Below, in pieces: positions 26,788 through 34,337 of a DNA stretch of 64,000 nucleotides. The stretch comes from Acidimicrobiales bacterium (GTDB lineage: Bacteria > Actinomycetota > Acidimicrobiia > Acidimicrobiales > RAAP-2). Position 1 is the first letter of the stretch. Every line of letters begins with the position of its first letter. Made by a program: the position numbers and the translations under genes. The notes beneath the pieces are model-generated. The model had not been told where the DNA came from. It did no database searches and worked only from the letters and a program-made list of their open reading frames with translations. The stretch is from positions 124,001 through 188,000 of the forward strand of contig JANXWA010000025.1 of assembly GCA_025351385.1 (NCBI GenBank). Direction: 5' to 3'.

Positions 26788-28941
26788 ATGACTAACCGAT
26801 TTGACGGGTCGCGCGACGTGCAGCGCGCGATCGACCGCTTGGCCCGACGACTGCCCGAGCCACTCGAGGACCTCGCCTGGATCGCCTACAACTACCTCTG
26901 GACGTGGGTGCCGGGTGGGAAGGACCTCTTTCGCAACATCGACGCGCACCGGTTCCTCCTCTCGGGCGAGAATCCGGTCGCCTTCCTGACCAACCTTCCT
27001 GAGCGCGACCTGCTGCAGGCCGCCACCAACGGGGCGACGCTCGCCCTATTGCGCGACGTCTCCCATCAGATGGAGTCCGAGATGCAGCGCCCCGTTCAAC
27101 GGGTCCTCGGCGCCGGTCCGGTCGCCTTCTTTTGCGCCGAGTTCGCCCTGCACTCGTCCTTGCCGGTCTACGCCGGCGGTCTCGGCGTGCTCGCCGGCGA
27201 CTTCTTGAAGGAGGCGTCGGACCAGGCGCTCGACGTCGTCGGTGTCGGACTGCTCTACCGGCGCGGCTACCTGCACCAGCGCATGGACCTGAGCGGCTGG
27301 CAGCAGGAGTACTGGGTCGAGGCCAACACCGACCAACTGCCGGCCGTGCGCGTGCGCGGGGCCGACGGAGCGCCACTGAAGGTCATTGTTCCCGTGTGGG
27401 ACGGCGAGTTGACTGCTCAGGTCTGGCGGGTGAACGTCGGGCGCACACCCCTCTACCTGCTGGACGCGGAGTTGGCCGAGAACGACGCGCTCGAACGTTG
27501 GGTGACGTCGCGGCTCTACGAGGGCTCCGGGGAGATCCGCCTCGCCCAGTACGCCCTCCTTGGCATCGGGGGAGTACGCGCCCTCGATGCGATGGGGATC
27601 ATGCCCGCACTCTTCCACCTCAATGAAGGACACGCCGCCCTGGCCGCGCTCGAGATCGCGTCGCGCACGTCGGCCGAGATGACCGGCGAGCGACTCGCCC
27701 TCGAGAGCCTCCTCGAGGTCGGACGCGAACGGTTCATCTTCACGACCCACACTCCCGTGCCCGCCGGCAACGAGACCTACGACGCTGACGAGTACTTCTC
27801 GGTGCTCGGGCGCGCCCTCGACGAGTTGAAGCTACCCCGCGAGGAGGTTGCCGGGGCGAGCCGCGTCATTCCCAGTGAGCTGTCCGAGCCACTCGGACTC
27901 TCACCTCTGGCGATTCGCAGCGCCCGTTCCACGAATGCCGTGAGTCTGCGTCACGGTGAGGTCGCCCGCGAGATGTGGCTGCCGCTCTTCCCCGGATCGA
28001 TGCCCGGCGAGGTTCCGATTACCCACGTGACCAATGGCGTCCACCTCCCGACGTGGATGGCGCCCAATATGCGCAGCCTGCTCGGCCGTCACCTCGACGC
28101 CGATTGGGAGCGCCACGCGCACGACCCGGGCTTCTGGAGTCACGTCGAGGAGATCCCCGACGCGGAGCTGTGGCGCGTGCGCTGCGAGTCGCGGATGGAT
28201 CTCGTCGAACTGGTACGGCGCAAGGCGACAGTCGATCGCTTGGCCCGCGGCGAGGACATCGAGTACGTCAAGGCCGCACTCGACGCCTTCGACCCCGGGC
28301 ACCTCACGGTCGGCTTCGCCCGCCGGCTCGCCACCTATAAGCGCCTCGATCTTCTGTTGCGCGACCCGGCGAGGCTGCGCGCCATCATCGACCAGGACCA
28401 GGGCACCCAGTTCGTCATCGCCGGTAAGGCCCATCCCCGCGACGTGGAGGCCAAGCGCGTGGCGAGCGGGATCCTCGCGTTGAAGCGAGACCTCGACGTG
28501 CCCAATCGCGTGGTCTTTCTCGAGGACTACGACCTGCGGGTCGCGCTTCGGCTCGTGGCCGGCTGTGACGTGTGGCTGAACCTGCCCCGTCCGCCGCTGG
28601 AGGCGAGCGGCACGAGCGGCATGAAGGCTGCCATGAACGGGGGGCTCAACCTGAGCGTGCTCGATGGCTGGTGGAGCGAGGGCTACGACGGGCAGAACGG
28701 CTGGGCCATCGACGGATCGGTGGACGCCGACACGCAGGCCCAGGACATCCGCGACGCCGGCGCACTGTACGACCTTCTGGAGAATGAGGTGAAGCCCCTC
28801 TTCTACACGCGCGACGCGAACGGGATTCCGGTGGGCTGGCTGACGCGCGTGCGCGCGTCTCTGCGCACGCTGGGGTCGAAGTACAGCGCGACGCGGATGG
28901 TGGACGACTACGTCGAGGGCATCTACCGCTCCGGACGCTGA
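26788..28941 (+). CDS. Alpha-glucan phosphorylase 2 (GT35)
   Basis: Second GT35 enzyme, 717 residues, shorter than phosphorylase 1 mainly because it lacks the C-terminal extension. The front has LEDLAWIAYNYLWTW (DUF3417-type), then FFCAEFALHSSLPVYAGGLG, FHLNEGHAAL, TTHTPVPAGNETYD and FVIAGKAHPRDVEAKR. The PLP Lys is K613 in GTSGMKAAMNG, nearer the canonical sequence than in the first enzyme. ATG at 26788 lies 10 nt after the GH57 stop; longer in-frame starts overlap that gene. Two phosphorylases in one operon may differ in chain-length or branch preference (inference). Confidence 0.9.
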   Translation: MTNRFDGSRDVQRAIDRLARRLPEPLEDLAWIAYNYLWTWVPGGKDLFRNIDAHRFLLSGENPVAFLTNLPERDLLQAATNGATLALLRDVSHQMESEMQRPVQRVLGAGPVAFFCAEFALHSSLPVYAGGLGVLAGDFLKEASDQALDVVGVGLLYRRGYLHQRMDLSGWQQEYWVEANTDQLPAVRVRGADGAPLKVIVPVWDGELTAQVWRVNVGRTPLYLLDAELAENDALERWVTSRLYEGSGEIRLAQYALLGIGGVRALDAMGIMPALFHLNEGHAALAALEIASRTSAEMTGERLALESLLEVGRERFIFTTHTPVPAGNETYDADEYFSVLGRALDELKLPREEVAGASRVIPSELSEPLGLSPLAIRSARSTNAVSLRHGEVAREMWLPLFPGSMPGEVPITHVTNGVHLPTWMAPNMRSLLGRHLDADWERHAHDPGFWSHVEEIPDAELWRVRCESRMDLVELVRRKATVDRLARGEDIEYVKAALDAFDPGHLTVGFARRLATYKRLDLLLRDPARLRAIIDQDQGTQFVIAGKAHPRDVEAKRVASGILALKRDLDVPNRVVFLEDYDLRVALRLVAGCDVWLNLPRPPLEASGTSGMKAAMNGGLNLSVLDGWWSEGYDGQNGWAIDGSVDADTQAQDIRDAGALYDLLENEVKPLFYTRDANGIPVGWLTRVRASLRTLGSKYSATRMVDDYVEGIYRSGR

Positions 28942-29304
28942 CGACGGGGTGCTTGACGTCACCGGTCCTCAAGGTCGGGACTCAATGATGAATCTCGCGT
29001 CAGCCGGCGAACCGGTGCAAAGCGAGGTCGTTGATCGGCTCACGGGACGCCGTTCCCGAGCCAGTGGGATTCTCACGATACTGTAAAGAGCCACTTAACA
29101 TCGATGGCAGGGAGTTGCGATGATTGTGAAAGCCTCAAACATCCCCTTGCCGCTCGTGCAGGTTGACACCGACCGACGAATACGATCTTCCCCTCAGTGC
29201 AGTGGACCGGCGGATTCGAGTCTGGTTGATGGCATCCGGGCACGGACGCAAGAAGCGTCCGTTTCCCGCCTCTCCGACTGGGACAACCTCAATCCGGGAG
29301 CGAC
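28942..29304. other. Intergenic scar region with a small ORF and hairpin
   Basis: About 360 nt. A possible 62-codon frame (29120-29308) has GGGAG before its ATG and ends in TGA overlapping the GTG of the truncated amidohydrolase, but its translation is family-less and low confidence. An 8-bp perfect hairpin at 29242-29262 (ACGGACGC, loop AAGAA, GCGTCCGT) is followed by TTTCCC and could end upstream transcription weakly. The rest shows no gene. Confidence 0.4.
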
Positions 29305-29448
29305 GTGACGACCGACCTGACCTTGCCGGTCGACCTCTTGTTGATCAACGGCCGCATCTGGACCGGCAGTGAGACGCACGACTCGGACTCGAACGAGGTA
29401 TCGGCGCTCGCGATTCGTGATGGACGGATCATCGCCACCGGAACTTGA
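29305..29448 (+). pseudogene. Amidohydrolase N-terminal fragment, truncated
   Basis: A 47-codon frame with a proper start (GTG, GGGAG 4 nt upstream) reads LLINGRIWTG, then ALAIRDGRIIATG, the first two strands of YtcJ-like amidohydrolase family 3 proteins, normally over 500 residues. It stops right after IIATGT, where the sequence changes into a truncated IS3 transposase read on the other strand. The remainder of the amidohydrolase is not elsewhere in the window. It is a dead remnant, unless the junction is an assembly artefact. Confidence 0.75.
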
Positions 29449-30075
29449 GCTCCCGCGTCCGTGTGGCACGTCAATTGGTCAAACGAGAGAAGGCGTCGTG
29501 TCCAAGCCGCCATGTTGAGCGCGTCGATTACGAGCTCTTTGGTCATCGAACGAGCGGCCTTCCAACCGACGATGCGTCGGCTGAAGACGTCGGTGACAAA
29601 GGCCACGTAGACGACTCCACTCCACTTGGAGCAGTACGTGAAATCGGCCACCCAGAGCTGATCGGGTCGGGTGGCGCTGAAGTTGCGATGGACGAGGTCC
29701 GCAGCGCGCAGCGCGTCCTTGTCGGCGTGGGTGGTGAAGCGCTTCTTCGCCCGTGAGGCACCGCGAATGCCCTCGCGTTTCATGAGCCGAGCCACCTGGT
29801 CGCGTCCGACGCAGAGGCCCTTCTTCTGTGCGGCCCGGGTGAGCTTGCGCCGGCCGTAGACGCAGTAGTTCTTCTCGAAGAGTTCGACCAACTGGGGGGC
29901 GACCTGGTTGTCGCGCAGGGTTCGCTTGGAGGGCGGGCGGGACTTCGCCTCGTAGTAGGTGGAGGGGGCGACCTGAAGCTGTTCCAAGATCGGCTCGATT
30001 CCCCAGCGAAGCCCACCGGTTGATTCCTCCCGGTGGGCTTCGACGTAGGTGATTACTTCTGTGATCGGCGGTCGA
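29446..30075 (-). pseudogene. IS3-family transposase OrfB, C-terminally truncated
   Basis: DDE integrase-core protein frame. It shows GIEPILEQLQVAPSTYYEAK, YGRRKLTRAA and REGIRGASRAKKRFTTH, then the first catalytic Asp in QLWVADFTYCS and the second in TCHTDAGAQ. The sequence then departs from transposase at 29446, so the third catalytic residue (Glu) and about 80-100 residues are missing. It lies in the +1 frame relative to orfA, not the usual -1, so an extra indel near 30075-30085 is also possible. Confidence 0.75.
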
Positions 30076-30381
30076 AGCAGCCCCGAAGAAAGCCGACGCT
30101 GATTGCAAGATCGCGTTGGCGCGACGAAGTTCGCGCACTTCCTTTCGCAACTCTTTGAGCTCGGCCAGCTGTTCACTGGTCAGCCCGCCCCGGGCGCCCG
30201 CGTCAGTCTCGGCGCGCTTCACCCAGGCGCGCAGCGACTCATCGCCCACACCCAATTGACGAGCCACCCGACGGATGACGCCGTGGTCCTTTGGATCCGT
30301 TCGCTGCAAGTTGAGCGCCATCTTCACGGCCCGTTCTTTCAGCTCAGCGGGGTAACGCCTCGACGTTGGTTTTTCTGTCAT
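30076..30381 (-). CDS. IS3-family transposase OrfA
   Basis: About 100 residues: a helix-turn-helix region (RYPAELKERAVKMAL, then VARQLGVGDESLRAWVKRAE) followed by a leucine-zipper-like helix LAELKELRKEVRELRRANAI ending in the family hallmark ILQSASAFFGA. Normally OrfA binds the terminal repeats and fuses to OrfB by frameshifting. The frame remains open well beyond this point, but the sequence after ASAFFGA no longer resembles OrfA. ATG at 30381 lies about 50 nt inside the presumed element end. Confidence 0.7.
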
Positions 30382-30401
30382 GCTCCATCCTCACATCCAA
30401 G

Positions 30402-30434
30402 GTATGGAGCCTCCAAGATTTCCAGGCCGAATCA
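30402..30434. repeat. Presumed terminal inverted repeat of the IS3 remnant
   Basis: Upstream of orfA, reading inward from 30434 the minus strand begins TGATTCGGCCTGGAAATC and then TTGGAGGCTCC. TGA outer ends and a GGAGGCTCC-like inner block are typical of IS3-family ends. The partner repeat is absent because the other end has been lost, so the assignment rests on position and resemblance only. Confidence 0.45.
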
Positions 30435-30517
30435 GGGCTCGTTCTCGTTCGAGTTTTGGGCTACGAGATGATGCCTACTCTCGAGGCAGGCGATATATCT
30501 AGGACCGGAGGATGGCC

Positions 30518-31030
30518 ATGGACGAACCAGAACGTCAGGCTCGAGAGGCTAGGGCGGTGCTCCAATTGGTATCTGAACTCCACCTTCGGGGCCTCCAGTT
30601 GTTGCGCGCTTGTGTAATGATGTCTCCTTCTGGCACTAGCTGGCGTTGCTCGATCGCCCCCGTCTCCCTTGTCTCAGCACTAAATGGGGCGCTCCTGACT
30701 GAGGAGGCCTGGGACAGTCCGTTGGTCGTGCACTACACCAGCGCGGCCCGATCCGAGTACTTCGGCTGGACTGACGCAACCCACGACACGCCCAGCGGCC
30801 TCGCCCGCAAGTTCATCAAGCGCTTCCCACAGGTCGTCGAGGCCGGACGGGGTTCGGACTGGCTGTACGTCGGTTGGTTCGTTGAGATGCTCCATCTGAC
30901 CTACCCCAATCACTTCCCATTCGCTATGGCCGACTGGGACAGCCCGACTGATTGTTTGCCGACAATCACTATTGGTGATGGTGACGAAGTGCGGGTCCCA
31001 CTTCCACCTCCAGGGCTTTGTTCCCAATAA
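30518..31030 (+). CDS. Conserved-looking hypothetical protein
   Basis: 170 residues, soluble, no signal peptide or membrane segment. The N-terminus has LVSELHLRGLQLLRACVMMS followed by PSGTSWRCSI, then YFGWTDATHDTPSGLARKFI and a Trp/Tyr-rich segment SDWLYVGWFVEMLH. I do not recognise the family. The ATG at 30518 is 6 nt after GGAGG, preferred over the ATG at 30512, which touches it. Codon use and base composition are visibly less GC-rich than in the surrounding housekeeping genes, and it sits between an IS remnant and a tRNA gene, so horizontal arrival is likely. Function unknown. Confidence 0.65.
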   Translation: MDEPERQAREARAVLQLVSELHLRGLQLLRACVMMSPSGTSWRCSIAPVSLVSALNGALLTEEAWDSPLVVHYTSAARSEYFGWTDATHDTPSGLARKFIKRFPQVVEAGRGSDWLYVGWFVEMLHLTYPNHFPFAMADWDSPTDCLPTITIGDGDEVRVPLPPPGLCSQ

Positions 31031-31188
31031 ACGTTCCACGCATGCGGCAGGTTCGAGTTGGTGATTGTATGGTCGAGACCGCTGCGAGACTAAGCGGTGG
31101 ACGACAAGGGAGAAATGTGGCAAACAGTGGCGAAGCTGCGAAGGTTGGGGCACTCGGGTTTCAACAGTCGTTGCAACTAAATGAAACT

Positions 31189-31262
31189 TGGAGCGGGCGA
31201 CGAGAATCGAACTCGCGTTCTCAGCTTGGGAAGCTGATGTTCTGCCGCTGAACTACGCCCGC
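31189..31262 (-). tRNA. tRNA-Gly (CCC)
   Basis: 74 nt on the minus strand including an encoded CCA. The acceptor stem GCGGGCG pairs with CGCCCGC, the D-arm reads GTTC-AGCGGCA-GAAC, the anticodon stem TCAGC/GCTGA encloses loop TTCCCAA with anticodon CCC, and the T-arm has GAGTTCGATTCTC. It lies at the boundary of the atypical region. Confidence 0.93.
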
Positions 31263-31272
31263 GCAGGTCACA

Positions 31273-31278
31273 ATGATA
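31273..31278 (-). promoter_or_regulatory. Candidate -10 element for tRNA-Gly
   Basis: Minus-strand TATCAT lies 10 nt upstream of the mature tRNA 5' end, the right distance for a sigma-A -10 box and a short leader. A clear -35 was not seen. Confidence 0.35.
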
Positions 31279-31513
31279 TCCGGCCGGGACCGTTCTCTGA
31301 CATCCCAGGATCTGTCGTCTGGGTGACCTGGGCGCCCGTGCCGCGACTCTGCGCGCGTCGCGGACCGTGGAAGCGGCGCGGGGGCATAGGTGGATACGTC
31401 GAGGTTGCTGGTCGAGACCACAACCTGAACGAGGGCCATATGGGGTGGACACGTTGCTACGCACCCGGCGATTCGAGGTTGGGCAAGAATGAACGGAGTA
31501 TCGTGATTTGGTT

Positions 31514-32083
31514 ATGGTGCTCTCGGACCGCTCAATCAAAGAAGCCTTGGAGAATGGGCGCATCATTGTCGATCCGTTGGGCGACGACTGTATCCAGCCT
31601 TCCAGTGTCGACCTGCATATTGACCAGTATTTCCGAGTCTTTCGCAACCATTCCCAACGCGTGATCGACGTGCGCGAGGCTCAAGAGGATCTGACTGAGC
31701 TGATCGACGTCGGCCCCGACAATCCGATGATCTTGCACCCCGGCGAATTCATGCTCGGCTCCACGACCGAGCGGATCGCCATCCCTTCGGACATCGTGGC
31801 GCGACTCGACGGCAAAAGTTCGCTAGGGCGTCTCGGTCTCGTGATTCACTCGACGGCCGGCTTCGTCGACGCCGGATGGGACGGCCACATCACCCTCGAG
31901 CTCTCCAACGTCGCGAATCTGCCCATCACTCTCTATCCCGGCATGAAGATCGGCCAGATCAGCTTCTTCGAGATGACGACGCCGGCCGACCGCCCTTACG
32001 GCTCATCGGGGCTCGGTTCCAAGTACAGGGGCCAGCGCGGTCCGACCCCGAGTCGCTATTCGGAGAACTTCAAGAAGCCGTGA
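31514..32083 (+). CDS. dcd: dCTP deaminase, probably bifunctional with dUTPase
   Basis: 189-residue nucleotide enzyme closely resembling the Mycobacterium tuberculosis Dcd, which makes dUMP directly from dCTP. Motifs: [10 protein letters not shown] near residue 30, [10 protein letters not shown] near 75, the catalytic-loop [10 protein letters not shown] near 100 and [21 protein letters not shown] after it, then [14 protein letters not shown] at the end. Bifunctionality is inferred from the actinobacterial resemblance. ATG at 31514 matches the start of homologues; the mRNA may be leaderless, since TATCGT at about 31499-31504 stands 9 nt before it and no Shine-Dalgarno is seen. The next gene follows 28 nt later. 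Confidence 0.93.
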   Translation: MVLSDRSIKEALENGRIIVDPLGDDCIQPSSVDLHIDQYFRVFRNHSQRVIDVREAQEDLTELIDVGPDNPMILHPGEFMLGSTTERIAIPSDIVARLDGKSSLGRLGLVIHSTAGFVDAGWDGHITLELSNVANLPITLYPGMKIGQISFFEMTTPADRPYGSSGLGSKYRGQRGPTPSRYSENFKKP

Positions 32084-32111
32084 CCAACAACCTGTCGATC
32101 GGGGGATCGCC

Positions 32112-34199
32112 GTGCTAACTCGCATCATCATCGGTCTCGGCATCACGGTCGTGCTCTTCGCCATCGCGGGACGCCGGTTCTTCTGGCTCTCGAAGCTAAT
32201 TCGTAGCGGCCAACCGGCGCCGCGTCGCTGGCAAGGGCTACGTAAGGTCAGCGAGGCCGAGGTCGTCGAGGTCGCAGGCCAACGCAAGCTCCTCAAGTGG
32301 ACCGTACCCGGTCTCGCGCACTTCTTCACGATGTGGGGCTTCACCGTCCTGATGACTACGATCATCGAGGCCTACGGGGCCCTCTTCAGTCGCAACTTCC
32401 ACATCCCCCTGATCGGCCAGGACAACTGGCTCGCCTTCGTGGAGGACTTCTTCGCTACAGCGGTGCTGGCCTCGCTCGTGGTGTTCACGATCATCCGGAT
32501 CAAGAACGCTCCCTCGCGAAAGGACCGGTCCAGTCGCTTCTACGGCAGCCACCTCGGTGCGGCGTGGCTGGTCCTGTTCATGATCTCGATGGTGATTGTC
32601 ACGCTGTTGGCGTACCGGGCGGCGCAGATCAATACCGGCCACTTCCCTTTCCCGCGCACGATTGGCGCCGTCTTTCACGGGCCGCTACACCCGAGCGTCG
32701 CCGATTTCGAGGTCCAGGCGTCGCCTTGGGCCTTTGCGTCACAAGTCGTCGCGCACTGGCTGGCTGCTCTCGGCGTTGGCGTCAATAGTGCGCTCGAGGC
32801 GGTCTTCCTGCTCGCCAACGTGGCGGTCATCGCCGGGTTCATGGTCTTCGTGTCGTACTCGAAGCACCTGCACATCTTCCTCGCGCCCCTCAATGTCGGC
32901 GTCTCGCGCCGTCCCCGGGCCCTCGGAGGCCTAGACAAGACCCCCGACATGGACATGGAGCACGTCACCGAGGACACGGTCTTCGGCGCGGGCAAGATGG
33001 AGGACTTCACCTGGAAGCAGATGCTGGACTTCGCCACGTGCACCGAGTGCGGACGCTGCCAGTCGGTCTGCCCGGCCTGGACGACCGGAAAGCCGCTCAG
33101 TCCAAAGTTGCTCATCATGGGGCTTCGCGACAACATGTTCGCCTCGGCCGACCGGCTGCTGTCCGGCGAGGGCTCCGGTGATGTCGCGACGCTGGTTCCT
33201 ACGACTATCGACCCAGACGTGCTGTGGAGCTGCACGACGTGCGGCAGCTGCGTGGAGGAGTGCCCGGTCGACATCGAGCACGTCGACGCGATCATCGACA
33301 TGCGCCGATACGAGGTGCTTATGGAGTCTCGTTTTCCTTCAGAGGCGGCGCTGCTGCTGCGCAACATGGAGAATCAGGGCGACCCGTGGGGGCTGGGTGC
33401 GTCCAAGCGCACGGAGTGGCTGGCGGCCCTCGACTTTGACGTTCCGATCATCGACGGCCCGATTCCCGACGACATCGAGTACCTCTACTGGGTGGGATGT
33501 GCCGGATCGTTAGACGAGCGCGGCCGCAAGCAGGTCGAGTCGACAGCGCGCATGCTGCACCGCGCGGGGGTGACCTTCGGTATTCTCGGCCCCCGTGAGT
33601 CGTGCACGGGCGATCCGGCCCGTCGGATGGGCAACGAATACCTGTTCCAGGAGATGGCCAAGGCCAACATCGCCACGTTGCACGAGGTGAACGCGAAGAA
33701 GATCGTCGCCAGCTGCCCGCACTGCTTCAACACGATGAAGAACGAGTACCCCGGTCTCGGGGGCGACTTCGAGATGATCCACCACGCGCAATTGCTCAGC
33801 CATTTGGTGGCGGCCGGCCGCCTCGTGCCCGGCGTCTCCTACAACGGCACGGTCACCTACCACGACCCCTGCTACCTCGGTCGGCACAACCGCATCTTCG
33901 ACGAGCCTCGCAGCGTGTTGGACTCCATCCCCGGCCTCACCCAGGTCGAGATGGCGCGTCACCGCGAGAAGGGCTTCTGCTGCGGCGCCGGTGGTGCTCG
34001 CATGTGGATGGAGGAGACCATTGGCAAGCGCGTCAACATGGAGCGCACCAACGAGGCCCTCGGGACCGGGGCGGACATCATTTCGACGGCCTGTCCGTTC
34101 TGCATGATCATGCTGGACGACGCCGTCAAGGCCAACGGCAAGGGCGACGAGGTCTCGGTGATGGACATCAGTCAGGTCGTCGAGCGTTCGCTGCAGTAG
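32112..34199 (+). CDS. Membrane Fe-S oxidoreductase, HdrD/GlpC-like
   Basis: 695-residue respiratory-type protein. An N-terminal part of about 250 residues has roughly five membrane segments resembling a NarI-like quinone/cytochrome b domain. Two [4Fe-4S] ferredoxin motifs follow: C310-x2-C313-x2-C316-x3-C320 and C374-x2-C377-x2-C380-x3-C384. Then come two CCG (cysteine-rich) domains, one with CPHCFNTM and [10 protein letters not shown], the second ending in [14 protein letters not shown] and CPFCMIM. Such proteins pass electrons between a quinone pool and a soluble dehydrogenase, for example an acyl-CoA/ETF branch, but the partner is unknown. GTG at 32112 is preceded by GGGGGATC. It is 28 nt behind dcd. 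Confidence 0.85.
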   Translation: MLTRIIIGLGITVVLFAIAGRRFFWLSKLIRSGQPAPRRWQGLRKVSEAEVVEVAGQRKLLKWTVPGLAHFFTMWGFTVLMTTIIEAYGALFSRNFHIPLIGQDNWLAFVEDFFATAVLASLVVFTIIRIKNAPSRKDRSSRFYGSHLGAAWLVLFMISMVIVTLLAYRAAQINTGHFPFPRTIGAVFHGPLHPSVADFEVQASPWAFASQVVAHWLAALGVGVNSALEAVFLLANVAVIAGFMVFVSYSKHLHIFLAPLNVGVSRRPRALGGLDKTPDMDMEHVTEDTVFGAGKMEDFTWKQMLDFATCTECGRCQSVCPAWTTGKPLSPKLLIMGLRDNMFASADRLLSGEGSGDVATLVPTTIDPDVLWSCTTCGSCVEECPVDIEHVDAIIDMRRYEVLMESRFPSEAALLLRNMENQGDPWGLGASKRTEWLAALDFDVPIIDGPIPDDIEYLYWVGCAGSLDERGRKQVESTARMLHRAGVTFGILGPRESCTGDPARRMGNEYLFQEMAKANIATLHEVNAKKIVASCPHCFNTMKNEYPGLGGDFEMIHHAQLLSHLVAAGRLVPGVSYNGTVTYHDPCYLGRHNRIFDEPRSVLDSIPGLTQVEMARHREKGFCCGAGGARMWMEETIGKRVNMERTNEALGTGADIISTACPFCMIMLDDAVKANGKGDEVSVMDISQVVERSLQ

Positions 34200-34228
34200 T
34201 CGTCGACATTCCTCCAGAATTCCTCTTG

Positions 34229-34266
34229 TTAATGCGCACGAAACACATTGCTAACCGTTTCGAAAT
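34229..34266 (+). promoter_or_regulatory. GlnR-like nitrogen-control box upstream of amt
   Basis: Four 5-mers spaced by exactly 6 nt: TTAAT, GAAAC (34240-34244), CTAAC (34251-34255), GAAAT (34262-34266). This follows the GTnAC-n6-GAAAC-n6-GTnAC-n6-GAAAC layout of actinobacterial GlnR operators, known upstream of amtB in Streptomyces. A TTGACA at 34273-34278 could be the -35 just downstream. No glnR gene is in the window, so binding is inference. Confidence 0.5.
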
Positions 34267-34337
34267 CCTGGGTTGACACACTGTTGCCATCAACTTGAGG
34301 TCAACGGCGCCCTCTCCTAGAAATTGAAGGAGTGGAT

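Larger units (their letters stand above)
29446..30434 (-). mobile_element. IS3-family element remnant, one end missing
   Basis: Holds orfA and most of orfB of an IS3-family transposase on the minus strand. The orfA-proximal end has a plausible terminal repeat at 30402-30434, outer bases TGATTCGG, in keeping with the TGA ends of this family. The opposite end is lost: orfB breaks off in the DDE domain at 29446 and no matching inverted repeat exists there. The element is therefore incapable of transposing by itself. Confidence 0.75.

Noticed and set aside
26792-27376. 194-residue minus-strand frame inside phosphorylase 2
   Set aside because: Arg/Ala/Pro-rich shadow with no similarity.
29300-29460. 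Left inverted repeat of the IS3 element
   Set aside because: No sequence near 29446 matches the presumed right-end repeat, and orfB is already truncated, so no end was called.
31018-31251. 77-residue plus-strand ORF across the tRNA-Gly gene
   Set aside because: Its C-terminal part is the reverse of tRNA-Gly and the start lacks a ribosome binding site.
34279-34305. -10 box for the amt promoter
   Set aside because: No hexamer at 16-18 nt after TTGACA resembles TATAAT.
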